A program made the position numbers and the translations under genes. The notes below the pieces were generated by a model, which made no database searches, was not told the DNA's origin, and saw nothing but the letters and a program-made list of their open reading frames with translations. A DNA stretch of 33,057 nt from Trinickia mobilis (lineage in GTDB: Bacteria; Pseudomonadota; Gammaproteobacteria; Burkholderiales; Burkholderiaceae). The first letter of the stretch is position 1, and every line of letters starts with the position of its first letter. This document shows positions 23,828 through 30,429 of the stretch, piece after piece. The DNA lies in the NCBI RefSeq assembly GCF_017315705.1, contig NZ_JAFLRF010000055.1:1-33057 (forward strand). The letters run 5' to 3'.

Positions 23828-24175
23828 CTAGGAGCGGTTGCGTTCCGCCAGTTGTTTTATCAAGGTTTCCGCTATCTGCCTGTCTGCGTCACTCAATGAT
23901 TTCACGTCGCGATACAACTGCTCGTCAAGAGCGGTACTTCCATGCATATCTTCGCTTCTTCCCATGAGGTAGTCGGTTGTCACGGCCAAGGCTTTGGCCA
24001 GTGCACGCAAGTTGTCGAACGAAGGCTTGCGGGTCCCATCCTCCTTTTCGAAATGCGAAATCGAAGTTGCGGGCAGATTGCAGAGCCGACCAAGTTCGGC
24101 TTGGGTCAACTTGCGGACTTCCTCTCGGACATAACGCAGACGCTGTGCGAACAGCTTGCGGATATCTTCTTCCAT
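23828..24175 (-). CDS. XRE-family repressor
   Basis: 115 residues from ATG 24175; the frame extends to 24253 but protein-like sequence starts at MEEDIRK. The ribosome site is weak. The helix-turn-helix is LTQAELGRLCNLPATSISHFEKEDGTRKPSFDNLRALAKAL (about 24-64), followed by a YLMGRSED hinge and a C-terminal oligomerisation region. It is the expected partner and target of the ImmA protease downstream (eight-base gap). It probably binds the inverted repeat at 24234-24257 to repress both directions. Confidence 0.9.
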   Translation of the reverse strand: MEEDIRKLFAQRLRYVREEVRKLTQAELGRLCNLPATSISHFEKEDGTRKPSFDNLRALAKALAVTTDYLMGRSEDMHGSTALDEQLYRDVKSLSDADRQIAETLIKQLAERNRS

Positions 24176-24233
24176 TTGTCGATAATGCCAAGTCTGAGTT
24201 GACGAGTTTGTGATATTTCGATAAAGTAAGGCC

Positions 24234-24257
24234 GAACTTGCTAAAGTCGACAAGTTC
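24234..24257. promoter_or_regulatory. Inverted repeat operator upstream of the XRE gene
   Basis: GAACTTG (24234-24240) and CAAGTTC (24251-24257), 7-bp arms with a 10-base spacer, in the AT-rich gap between the XRE gene (minus) and the plus-strand gene at 24352. It is the natural site for XRE autoregulation. Confidence 0.6.
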
Positions 24258-24351
24258 AGTTTAGCACAGTGCCCCGTGGGCGCCCACTGGTGAGGCGTGT
24301 GCGCGAAAAGCTCTGCGCACCTTCCTCGGCAGTCTGCTTGGGAGGGATGAC

Positions 24352-25296
24352 ATGCAAGACGAAGTGCAAGACGAATTGCGTCGAATCGGACAGTTGCTCG
24401 ATGCGGCGCGCTATCCGGTTGTAAGGAATGGTGGGCTCGTTGCGCCCGGGGGGCCCATCATTTCTCCCTCGACCCTGGGCAAGGAGTCCAATCATGCCCG
24501 AACACGACAAAAAGCGTCCGGAGCATCACCAGCATCACCAGCAGCACGAACACGAGCACCCTCATGGAACGGGACACTCCCACGGCCATCACGGGCACCC
24601 GTCGGACCCGGGACGTCCCATCCCGCCGCATCGCTCGTCCGCGCAGAACTCCATCGCAAGTTCGCCAGTGAACTGGAAGCGGTAGCGCAGGCTTACCCCG
24701 GCACGCGAACTTGGCTTGATGACGACGGCATGTGGGTTGTTGCCGAGAGTTCGCTGCTGCCGGGGCTTTCGCATAAAGCGTTGTTCATTATTGGTATCCG
24801 CTTTGCGAGTGGCGTCGTTCGAGGCTGGGGTTTTTGGGGCACCGATGCCATCGGATACGAATGGATTGGGCCTCGGCACACCAACTTCCCGGACGGCTCG
24901 ATATGTGCGTTTGAGCCGACTGACGGTACCTGGACCGTATGGAGTCCGCTGGTCCTGCTGCTGGACCTCTACTCGTTGTGGGCCGTCAGGCATCTGCACC
25001 TCAGTACATTCGGACGCTGGCCGGGCCGTCAATCAGTTCGCTATCCATATGAACGGATGCTCGAATTGACTGACGACGAATACTGCGGCTGCGAGGAGTC
25101 ATCCCGGCTGTATGGACAGTGCTGCAAAGAGTCAGACCAAGCGCGAACTCAAATGGAAGAAGCAATCCGCTTCACGTTGGATATGCACGGCGGCATTCGT
25201 CGACCGCCGGCATCAATCTGTGATTTCGTCCGTGACAGACATCGAGTGCCGAGGCCGGAAGAGGTGTTCGCTTGGATTACACCGACGATGCTGTAA
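24352..25296 (+). CDS. Ubiquitin-conjugating E2-like protein with C-terminal SEC-C-type zinc motif
   Basis: The frame is open from ATG 24352 (GGGAGGG before it) for 314 residues. From about residue 97 (RAELHRKFASELE) it is clearly protein-like: GIRFASGVVRGWGFWG, then RHTNFPDGSICAF with Cys185, which mirrors the E2 active-site pattern HPNxxxxGSICL, then TWTVWSPLVLLLDLYSLW like the segment after the E2 cysteine. Cys245-Gly-Cys247 and Cys257-Cys258 (CGCEESSRLYGQCC) look like a SEC-C zinc motif. Residues 50-92 are the out-of-frame reading of a His-rich ORF and have poor wobble GC, so the real N-terminus is doubtful: no good start exists in this frame between 24494 and 24727. Either frameshifting from the His-rich ORF or a mutation is needed. 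E2 function is a hypothesis. Confidence 0.5.
   Translation: MQDEVQDELRRIGQLLDAARYPVVRNGGLVAPGGPIISPSTLGKESNHARTRQKASGASPASPAARTRAPSWNGTLPRPSRAPVGPGTSHPAASLVRAELHRKFASELEAVAQAYPGTRTWLDDDGMWVVAESSLLPGLSHKALFIIGIRFASGVVRGWGFWGTDAIGYEWIGPRHTNFPDGSICAFEPTDGTWTVWSPLVLLLDLYSLWAVRHLHLSTFGRWPGRQSVRYPYERMLELTDDEYCGCEESSRLYGQCCKESDQARTQMEEAIRFTLDMHGGIRRPPASICDFVRDRHRVPRPEEVFAWITPTML
24494..24685 (+). CDS. Histidine-rich ORF overlapping the E2-like frame
   Basis: ATG 24494 is preceded by AAGGAG with ideal spacing. It gives 63 residues: MPEHDKKRPEHHQHHQQH at the start, 15 His in the first 46 residues, then a proline-rich GRPIPPHRSS. Wobble positions are GC-rich in this frame and A-rich in the alternative, so this frame is the coding one up to about 24640. 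It then ends at 24685 inside the E2-like region, which is in the other frame. His-rich segments bind metals or serve as flexible linkers. Most likely it is the natural N-terminus of the E2-like protein, joined by a -1 shift, or a coupled small protein. Confidence 0.55.
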   Translation: MPEHDKKRPEHHQHHQQHEHEHPHGTGHSHGHHGHPSDPGRPIPPHRSSAQNSIASSPVNWKR

Positions 25297-25342
25297 CCCG
25301 CATTAAACGCAAGTTATTCCCGCCACCTCCATTGCCAGCGGT

Positions 25343-25597
25343 TCAAATCCTTAGGGCGTTCTGAGTCCCAAAGTTTCCTGCTTCTACCGTGAAGCGGAGG
25401 ACCCCGACCTGGGCGAGGAACGAGCAGAGCGTGTCCAGGTGCCGGAATGTGCGTGGGCCGCCTCGTTGAGCGAGGAGCGCTTCCTCTTCAATCCCGTTTC
25501 GCACAATGACGACAAAGCCGCCGGGCACTTGACGGGCGATGACCTCTTCGAGGGACCCGAGGCGGGCTAGCTGGCGAAGTACGGGAGTATCAATCAT
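25343..25597 (-). CDS. Hypothetical small protein divergent from the methyltransferase
   Basis: 84 residues from ATG 25597, or 89 from ATG 25612; neither has a good ribosome site. The sequence MIDTPVLRQLARLGSLEEVIARQVPGGFVVIVRNG, then AQRGGPRTFRHLDTLCSFLAQVGVLRFTVEAG, is regular alpha/beta and resembles small plasmid- or island-borne proteins I cannot name. No helix-turn-helix is evident. It is transcribed away from the methyltransferase across a 12-bp inverted repeat, which suggests that it, or the methyltransferase, is regulated from that site. Confidence 0.55.
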   Translation of the reverse strand: MIDTPVLRQLARLGSLEEVIARQVPGGFVVIVRNGIEEEALLAQRGGPRTFRHLDTLCSFLAQVGVLRFTVEAGNFGTQNALRI

Positions 25598-25605
25598 GGA
25601 ATTCT

Positions 25606-25635
25606 GACCCATCAAAAGTAATATTTTGATGGGTC
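25606..25635. promoter_or_regulatory. 12-bp perfect palindrome between the methyltransferase and its divergent gene
   Basis: GACCCATCAAAA (25606-25617), spacer GTAATA, TTTTGATGGGTC (25624-25635). It covers the alternative start at 25612 and lies 23 bases before the methyltransferase start at 25658. A controller or autoregulatory operator for the restriction-modification locus is likely. Confidence 0.65.
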
Positions 25636-25657
25636 GATTTGAAGAATTTGCAGGCAG

Positions 25658-26905
25658 ATGATAAGCTACGACGCAAACCGTCGCAACCGTCGAATCATGG
25701 CCCAAAAAAACGTTGTAGTACCGCTGCGCAAGAGCGGAAACGCCCGTAGCGTCGAGCTGTTCTCGGGGTGCGGAGGGCTTGCGCTTGGCCTTTCCGCGGC
25801 CGGGTTCAGTCATGACCTGTTGGTCGAGTGGGACGCGCACGCCTGCGCGACCGTAGCGCACAATAAAGCGAACGGGGTGCGCGCCGTCAAACACTGGCCG
25901 CTGCGTCACAGCGACGTGCGGGAAATTGACTGGTCGACTCACGCGGACCTCGACCTGGTGGCGGGTGGGCCGCCGTGCCAGCCATTCTCACTGGGTGGAA
26001 AAGGCGCCGGGGAGCAGGACAAGCGAGACATGTGGCCGGAAGCGATTCGCGCCGTTCGCGAAACGATGCCGAAGGCTTTCGTCTTCGAAAACGTGCGCGG
26101 GTTGTTGCGTCCGGCGTTTCGAGACTATGTCCGCTGGATTGTGCGATATCTGGAAAACCCGGGCTTGGTCAGGCGCGTTGGGGAATCGCACTACGACCAC
26201 CTCGCCAGGTTAGAGAAGCAGGCTAAGAAAGCCACCTACGCCGTCTCCGTGAATCCAGTGAACGCCGCTGACTACGGCGCGCCCCAGAAGCGCAACCGTG
26301 TTGTCATCGTTGGAGTTCGCAAGGATATCGCTGAGCTTGAGGACTTTCCCGCGCCGACGCACAGCCAAAGCAGACTTGTCTGGGACAAGTGGATTAGTGG
26401 CGACTACTGGAAACGCCACGACCTGCCGCAGCCCGACCAGTCACTTGTGCCCGCGTCGGAAGCGCGAATCGCCGAAGCTCTGCGGCTGCATGGTCGTCGT
26501 CCTCCTGAGCGCGCGTGGCTGACTTGTCGAGACGCCTTTGTTGGGCTCGGTGAGCCAAGCATTCGCCATGACATCGCCAATCACGTTTTTCAGCCCGGAG
26601 CCCGTTCGTACCCGGGGCATACTGGCAGTCCAATCGATGATGCGGCTAAAGCCCTTAAGGCGGGGGTTCACGGCGTGCCCGGCGGTGAAAACATGCTCGC
26701 TCGTGAAGACGGCAGCGTCCGGTATTTCAGCGTGAGAGAAGCGGCGAGGCTGCAGGGGCTACCCGACGAATATGAATTTCCAGGCAGTTGGGGGGAGTCA
26801 ATGCGGCAGATTGGCAACGCCGTGCCGGTCCAACTGGCGAGATTCGTTGGCGATTGGCTCGTTTCCTTGACGGCAGCGGCAGACGCTTCGACGAGGGTGG
26901 CCTAG
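25658..26905 (+). CDS. C5 cytosine DNA methyltransferase (Dcm family)
   Basis: 415 residues from ATG 25658; ATG 25697 is an alternative and neither has a strong ribosome site. All main motifs are present: motif I ELFSGCGGLALGL (34-46), motif IV GGPPCQPFS with catalytic Cys107, motif VI ENVRG (about 144-148), motif VIII QKRNRVVIVG, motif IX VREAARLQGLPD and motif X RQIGNAVP. The target-recognition region lies between VIII and IX. It would methylate cytosine C5 within the island's and host's target site. Together with the GIY-YIG nuclease and Vsr directly downstream it forms a complete restriction-modification-repair set; a Vsr partner implies the modified base mutates by deamination, as for Dcm-type sites. 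Confidence 0.93.
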   Translation: MISYDANRRNRRIMAQKNVVVPLRKSGNARSVELFSGCGGLALGLSAAGFSHDLLVEWDAHACATVAHNKANGVRAVKHWPLRHSDVREIDWSTHADLDLVAGGPPCQPFSLGGKGAGEQDKRDMWPEAIRAVRETMPKAFVFENVRGLLRPAFRDYVRWIVRYLENPGLVRRVGESHYDHLARLEKQAKKATYAVSVNPVNAADYGAPQKRNRVVIVGVRKDIAELEDFPAPTHSQSRLVWDKWISGDYWKRHDLPQPDQSLVPASEARIAEALRLHGRRPPERAWLTCRDAFVGLGEPSIRHDIANHVFQPGARSYPGHTGSPIDDAAKALKAGVHGVPGGENMLAREDGSVRYFSVREAARLQGLPDEYEFPGSWGESMRQIGNAVPVQLARFVGDWLVSLTAAADASTRVA

Positions 26906-26950
26906 TCGGAAAGGTTAACGAGATAATCCTTTGTGCTCGGACTCCTGCCC

Positions 26951-28216
26951 ATGAAGGTCATGAATCAATCTCGACAACTATTCGACCAAGAAAATCCAGA
27001 AGCCCAAGAGACGTCTGAAGCACTTCGGGCAGGCGAAGCACCCGAGCAAGACGACGCTGTCACTGAAGATGCGGAAACGGAAGACGTGGCCGCAAAGTTC
27101 GAGTTGGCCGACGCTCCCCGAGACTTTGCCTGGAACCCTCCCGAAAGCGACGTATCCTTCGCGATAAAAGGTAGTCTCAACCGTCCGGGTTTAGGCTCAT
27201 TTGAACTAAACCTGAATCGCAGTCTCGCCCAGCAACTTGGACCCTTCTTCGATTCGCTTGAAACAGCGCCTCTCACTCGCGATAACCTGGGAGGCATTGA
27301 TGATGGGGTGGAGGGCGTTTATGCGCTCTACATCAATGACGAGCTCTCCTATGTCGGGAAATCGGACGCCCGGAGGGGGCTGAAGGCTCGGCTGAGAAGG
27401 CATCGGCGGAAACTGTCGAACCGGGTTGGTATTTCGGTTGATTCAGTTCATTTCAAGGCGGCGCAAATCTTCTCTTTCGCCGCGCTTGACGTTGAGGCGC
27501 TACTGTTACGCCTTGCGCGCCAGCGAACGCTTGAAAGAGCCGAGGCATTACATGCCAATGAACTGTCTAAGTGGGAGTCGCAACTCCGAGAAATCGAGGA
27601 GACAAAGCCGTTGAATTCGCGGCGCGGTGAGAGTCCGCACGTCGAGTGGACCGCGCGAAAGAAGCAGCACAGGGAAATCAAACCCGTCAAGCCGACCTTC
27701 GAAAAAACCAAACCGCCGTTCCTGAACAACTCGGGCTTCGGGTCCAACGACACGGGGAAGGAGCGCGACACGCAAAAGGCGTCGGACTTCGACCTGAGAT
27801 ACTCCCTGGATATGGACTCCCACGTCGACGCCTTCGCGATAGCGGCCGAACGAATCGACGAAGGCACGGAGACGAAAAGTCAGCCGGCGAATTCCGACCT
27901 GTATTCCGCACTTCAATGGTTCGCGACGAACGTGTGCTTTACCTTTCGTGTGGAGGGCGCGTCACGCGCCGCGCTCTCCGCGGTGAACGTGGAATGCCAG
28001 TCCCTTTTCGCCGCCGGTCCTATGCGGGAGGTACTATCGCGCATTAGTGCGGCGCTTCCGGATGGTTGGCGTATCAGTCTTATGCGTGGAAAGGTGTTGG
28101 CCTACAACGACGCAAGTAAGACACTGAGGGATGTCCAGATGCACTTCATCGGGGGCGCGGAATCCGTGCCCAGTTCAATGGAAGCATCCCATGGTGGGCG
28201 ACCCGCTAACGCGTGA
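26951..28216 (+). CDS. GIY-YIG nuclease, probable restriction endonuclease
   Basis: 421 residues from ATG 26951 (ATG 26960 and GTG 26933 are alternatives). An acidic N-terminal ~50 residues (QETSEALRAGEAPEQDDAVTEDAETEDVAAK, broken for length) precedes a core. The GIY-YIG motif is GVYALYINDELSYVGKS (GVY 122-124, YVG 134-136), followed by the basic helix RRGLKARLRRHRRKL with the catalytic Arg, and Glu about 182 in ALDVEALLLRL. This arrangement resembles Eco29kI/Cfr42I-type restriction enzymes, but the protein is about twice their ~210 residues: the C-terminal ~200 residues, with a basic hinge (KPVKPTFEKTKPP), form an extra domain I do not recognise. Position between the methyltransferase and Vsr supports restriction. 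Site unknown. Confidence 0.75.
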   Translation: MKVMNQSRQLFDQENPEAQETSEALRAGEAPEQDDAVTEDAETEDVAAKFELADAPRDFAWNPPESDVSFAIKGSLNRPGLGSFELNLNRSLAQQLGPFFDSLETAPLTRDNLGGIDDGVEGVYALYINDELSYVGKSDARRGLKARLRRHRRKLSNRVGISVDSVHFKAAQIFSFAALDVEALLLRLARQRTLERAEALHANELSKWESQLREIEETKPLNSRRGESPHVEWTARKKQHREIKPVKPTFEKTKPPFLNNSGFGSNDTGKERDTQKASDFDLRYSLDMDSHVDAFAIAAERIDEGTETKSQPANSDLYSALQWFATNVCFTFRVEGASRAALSAVNVECQSLFAAGPMREVLSRISAALPDGWRISLMRGKVLAYNDASKTLRDVQMHFIGGAESVPSSMEASHGGRPANA

Positions 28217-28610
28217 GCAACGCAGCGAGCGAATGCGGCGAGTGCGTGGAAAAGACACGCAGCCAGAGCTGCTTGTTCGCCGATTACTTCACGGTTTGGG
28301 CTATCGATTCCGCATTCACAGGTCAGAGCTTCCAGGTAAGCCAGATATCGCCTTCATCCGTCGCAGGCGGCTAATCTTTGTCCACGGATGTTTCTGGCAT
28401 CAGCATGGATGCGGCCACTACAAGATGCCGCAGTCGTCGACTGACTTCTGGCACAAGAAGCTCGCCAGTAATGTTGAGCGTGACCGCCGGCATATGCAAC
28501 AGCTACACGATGACGGCTGGCAAGTATTGGTGATTTGGGAGTGCGAGCTGCGCGACCGGAGCGCACTTGCCAATCGATTGACGGCGTTCCTAGGCCCGAC
28601 GCGAATCTAA
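28191..28610 (+). CDS. vsr: Vsr very-short-patch mismatch-repair endonuclease
   Basis: 139 residues from ATG 28191, overlapping the nuclease stop by 26 bases; the longer frame is not needed. Begins LTREQRSERMRRVRGKDTQPELLVRRLLHGLGYRFRIH as in other Vsr proteins. The active-site Asp lies in KPDIAFI, and FVHGCFWHQHGC holds the catalytic His and zinc ligands, with C and H also in GCGHYK. Vsr nicks 5' to T in T:G mismatches made by deamination of 5-methylcytosine, starting repair. It protects the methyltransferase's site from C-to-T loss. Length is normal (Vsr about 135-160). Confidence 0.93.
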   Translation: MVGDPLTREQRSERMRRVRGKDTQPELLVRRLLHGLGYRFRIHRSELPGKPDIAFIRRRRLIFVHGCFWHQHGCGHYKMPQSSTDFWHKKLASNVERDRRHMQQLHDDGWQVLVIWECELRDRSALANRLTAFLGPTRI

Positions 28611-28641
28611 TTGCGCCGGCGCTCGAGCGAATGCCCCTGCC

Positions 28642-28896
28642 TTAGTTGCCATTGCCATGTCTTGATGTAAGGTCGGGGGCGCCTTTGAGAAGACCTCTAA
28701 CGCTGATGTCCTCATCTAACTCCGGCCAATGCAACCCTTCCCCCGACGCGCTGATACGGAATCGCTGTCGTTGTTCCGGCGTCGCAGCAAGCAGGGTGGG
28801 GAACCAGACCAGCGGCACTGTCAGCGCGCGGCCGTCTGTCAGATAAACGGTAAACCGGTCCGATTCGAACAAAAGGTCTTGAGCGCGGAAGGCCAT
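28642..28896 (-). CDS. DUF2442 family protein
   Basis: 84 residues, ATG 28896. The pattern FTVYLTDGRALTVPLVWFPTLLAATPEQRQRFRISASGEGLHWPELDEDISVRGLLKG (broken for length here) is typical of DUF2442, with the conserved 'LSDGR.l.vPl.wfP.L..A' and 'ihWp.lDeDIsv.gLL' elements. These small proteins often accompany toxin-antitoxin genes (DUF4160) and may act as antitoxin-like partners; none is obvious here, so it may be a solitary copy. It faces the R-M cluster convergently. Confidence 0.7.
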   Translation of the reverse strand: MAFRAQDLLFESDRFTVYLTDGRALTVPLVWFPTLLAATPEQRQRFRISASGEGLHWPELDEDISVRGLLKGAPDLTSRHGNGN

Positions 28897-29011
28897 GGGT
28901 CAACCTATGACGTGTAGCGGCAGGCTTGAAGGTTATCTCATGTCTTTGTCGAGTATGTTGGGGGTTAGCAACCGTTAGGACACTTTGAGACAGAAAAGCA
29001 CAGAGAACTGC

Positions 29012-29215
29012 TTACTGCCTTCGTTTGGTCGGCTTGGTCGTGCTCGAAGCGACCGGCGTAGTGCTCGAAGAGGCGCCGCGCTTCTGAGTAGCGACGGTTT
29101 CCTGGCCTGCGTTCTGCTTCAGCATGTCGGGTCGCAGTCGTTTGATGCCCTCCATGCTGTCGCCGACCATTGCCCAGCTCGACCCTTTTCCCTGCTTCTT
29201 GCTATCGTTGGCCAT
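29012..29215 (-). CDS. Small polar protein with GIKRLRP motif (third gene of the GIxxLRP cassette)
   Basis: 67 residues, ATG 29215, one base after the stop of the preceding gene (TGA-C-ATG), with GAAGGTGAA as ribosome site. MANDSKKQGKGSSWAMVGDS leads to MEGIKRLRPDMLKQN, then a Ser/Thr/Pro tail (ASSSTTPVASSTTKPTKRRQ). The motif GI(K/A)xLRP is shared with both upstream genes. Predicted to be disordered and hydrophilic with no signal or membrane segment. Function unknown; the shared motif suggests a common binding partner. Confidence 0.6.
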   Translation of the reverse strand: MANDSKKQGKGSSWAMVGDSMEGIKRLRPDMLKQNAGQETVATQKRGASSSTTPVASSTTKPTKRRQ

Positions 29216-29216
29216 G

Positions 29217-29435
29217 TCATTTCACCTTCGGACTCGAGGTCGTTGTCGGTGCCGTGGGAGTTGTGTTGGCCGTGTGCGCAGTCGGGGCAGTAGATTGTGT
29301 CCCGGTTGCCGCAGGGCGCAGTTGGCTCACACCCACAAACGACTTTTGGCCGGGCCTGAGCTTCGCAATGCCATCGAAACTCTCGAAGTTCGGGGTTAAG
29401 CCCGAAACGTCCGGCTTGTCGTTGTCGTTTGCCAT
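29217..29435 (-). CDS. Small polar protein with two LRP motifs (second gene of the GIxxLRP cassette)
   Basis: 72 residues, ATG 29435, one base after the upstream stop (TGA-A-ATG). MANDNDKPDVSGLTPNFES, then FDGIAKLRPGQKSFVGVSQLRP, then a Thr/Ala/Pro-rich tail. It matches the C-terminal region of the membrane protein upstream (SVQGIKNLRPDVLQKSF...GKLRP), including the KSF between the two LRP motifs, and shares MAND(S/N) with the gene downstream. The tail is low-complexity, like a linker. Translational coupling is strongly indicated by spacing and overlap. Confidence 0.6.
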   Translation of the reverse strand: MANDNDKPDVSGLTPNFESFDGIAKLRPGQKSFVGVSQLRPAATGTQSTAPTAHTANTTPTAPTTTSSPKVK

Positions 29436-29436
29436 T

Positions 29437-30114
29437 TCACTTCCCTTTGCCAGATGGATTGGAGGTTGGGTTAGTCGGAGCAGCGCCGGATGCTTGAGGC
29501 GTCGATGCAGCAGGCTTTGCCGTCGCAGGTGCGGAAGCGCCGGTACTCGCCTGCGGGCGAAGCTTGCCAGCGTCGATGAAAGATTTTTGCAGAACGTCGG
29601 GGCGCAAATTCTTTATGCCCTGCACGCTGTCGTTACGAACTATCGGCGCGCTGGGTTTCTTGTTGTCAGTCATGGCCTTCACCTTCGTATTGTAAGAGTC
29701 GGTCGCGGCAAGCACCCCGACGACTGCGGCGCAGATGATGCCGACGCCGAAAACAATCATCGAAGCTGTCTCGATGATTCTGAGCTGCCGGGTACTCAGT
29801 TCATCGTTGCCGCCAACGACAGCAATGATATGTGATTTATTGAGTCGGAAAATCCACAGCAACAGGACTAGGGTGACTGTGAAGGCCACGATTCCGACGA
29901 GGTAAGCGACCAGCTCGATTCGGGACGTTAGACCAACGGTCGTGAGGAGGGTGACCAGCAGGCCGAGACCGCCGGCTGCTAGAGTGAAGATGCCCTTGTC
30001 GTATTCAAGCGACGTGGTGTAGAACGCGTCCAGGGCGGCAGCATAGAAGGCAACCTCACGTTCGTTGTCGACCGGAGCTTCTTGCTGGTTTTCTTGTTGT
30101 TGCACGTCCGCCAT
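29437..30114 (-). CDS. Three-pass membrane protein with GIxxLRP tail (first gene of the cassette; SLATT-like)
   Basis: 225 residues from ATG 30114, with GAGAAG before it; a TTG 36 bases upstream is less likely. The soluble start (MADVQQQENQQEAPVDNEREVAFYAAALDAFYTT, broken for length) leads to membrane segments at about 48-70 (GIFTLAAGGLGLLVTLLTTVGL), 75-98 (LVAYLVGIVAFTVTLVLLLWIF) and 120-142 (ASMIVFGVGIICAAVVGVLAA). The helix pair after a charged N-terminus recalls SLATT-type membrane effectors of conflict systems, but I cannot confirm that. The tail contains SVQGIKNLRPDVLQKSFIDAGKLRP followed by an Ala/Thr/Pro-rich end, and an internal MTDNKKP resembles the starts of the two downstream genes. 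It is the first gene of a coupled operon. Confidence 0.65.
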   Translation of the reverse strand: MADVQQQENQQEAPVDNEREVAFYAAALDAFYTTSLEYDKGIFTLAAGGLGLLVTLLTTVGLTSRIELVAYLVGIVAFTVTLVLLLWIFRLNKSHIIAVVGGNDELSTRQLRIIETASMIVFGVGIICAAVVGVLAATDSYNTKVKAMTDNKKPSAPIVRNDSVQGIKNLRPDVLQKSFIDAGKLRPQASTGASAPATAKPAASTPQASGAAPTNPTSNPSGKGK

Positions 30115-30136
30115 CGGCTTCTCGCATGCTGAATGC

Positions 30137-30161
30137 AAAAAGCCGCCCAAAATGAGCGGCT
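30137..30161 (-). terminator. Terminator of the island tRNA-Leu
   Basis: On the minus strand AGCCGC (30156-30161) pairs with GCGGCT (30141-30146) and T's follow (A at 30137-30140). It lies 20 bases beyond the tRNA 3' end, between it and the membrane-protein gene. Confidence 0.7.
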
Positions 30162-30180
30162 CTGCGATACTTTAACTAGT

Positions 30181-30264
30181 TGGTACCCGGGGTCGGACTC
30201 GAACCGACACGTCTCGCGACAGAAGATTTTGAGTCTTCCGTGTCTACCATTTCACCACCCGGGC
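30181..30264 (-). tRNA. tRNA-Leu (anticodon CAA), complete, carried by the island
   Basis: 84 bases with encoded CCA. Minus-strand acceptor GCCCGGG pairs with CCCGGGT (one G:U), D arm GGTGAAATGGTAGACAC, anticodon stem GAAGA/TCTTC around loop CTCAAAA (anticodon CAA), a long variable arm (GTCGCGAGAC), T arm GTCGG-TTCGAGT-CCGAC, A73 and CCA. Leucine identity features (A73, long variable arm) are present. It lies inside the island, 166 bases from the right attachment core, and probably supplies the leucine UUG tRNA whose host gene is split. Confidence 0.95.
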
Positions 30265-30270
30265 ATTGAC

Positions 30271-30348
30271 CACCGGGGAAATTCCCCGAAAAGTGGTTCA
30301 GTGCGTCTAGCGAAAAATCTAAATTTTGTGGGGAAATTGGGGGGGACC
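30271..30348. repeat. Right-end arm-type repeats of the island
   Basis: CGGGGAAATTCCCCG is a 15-bp palindrome at 30274-30288; GTGCGTCTAG at 30301 resembles the left-end GTGCGTCTA; TGTGGGGAAATTGGGGGG at 30327 matches the left-end repeat at 13131 with one change within these 18 bases, and the match continues into ACC. Mirror-like sites at both ends fit integrase arm or Xis binding. Confidence 0.6.
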
Positions 30349-30429
30349 AAAATCCTGCCAACTTTCGTACCTGCCGCAAACCCTTGATAGACAAGGCTCA
30401 CAGCCTACCACAGTTTTTTGCCGCACGAA

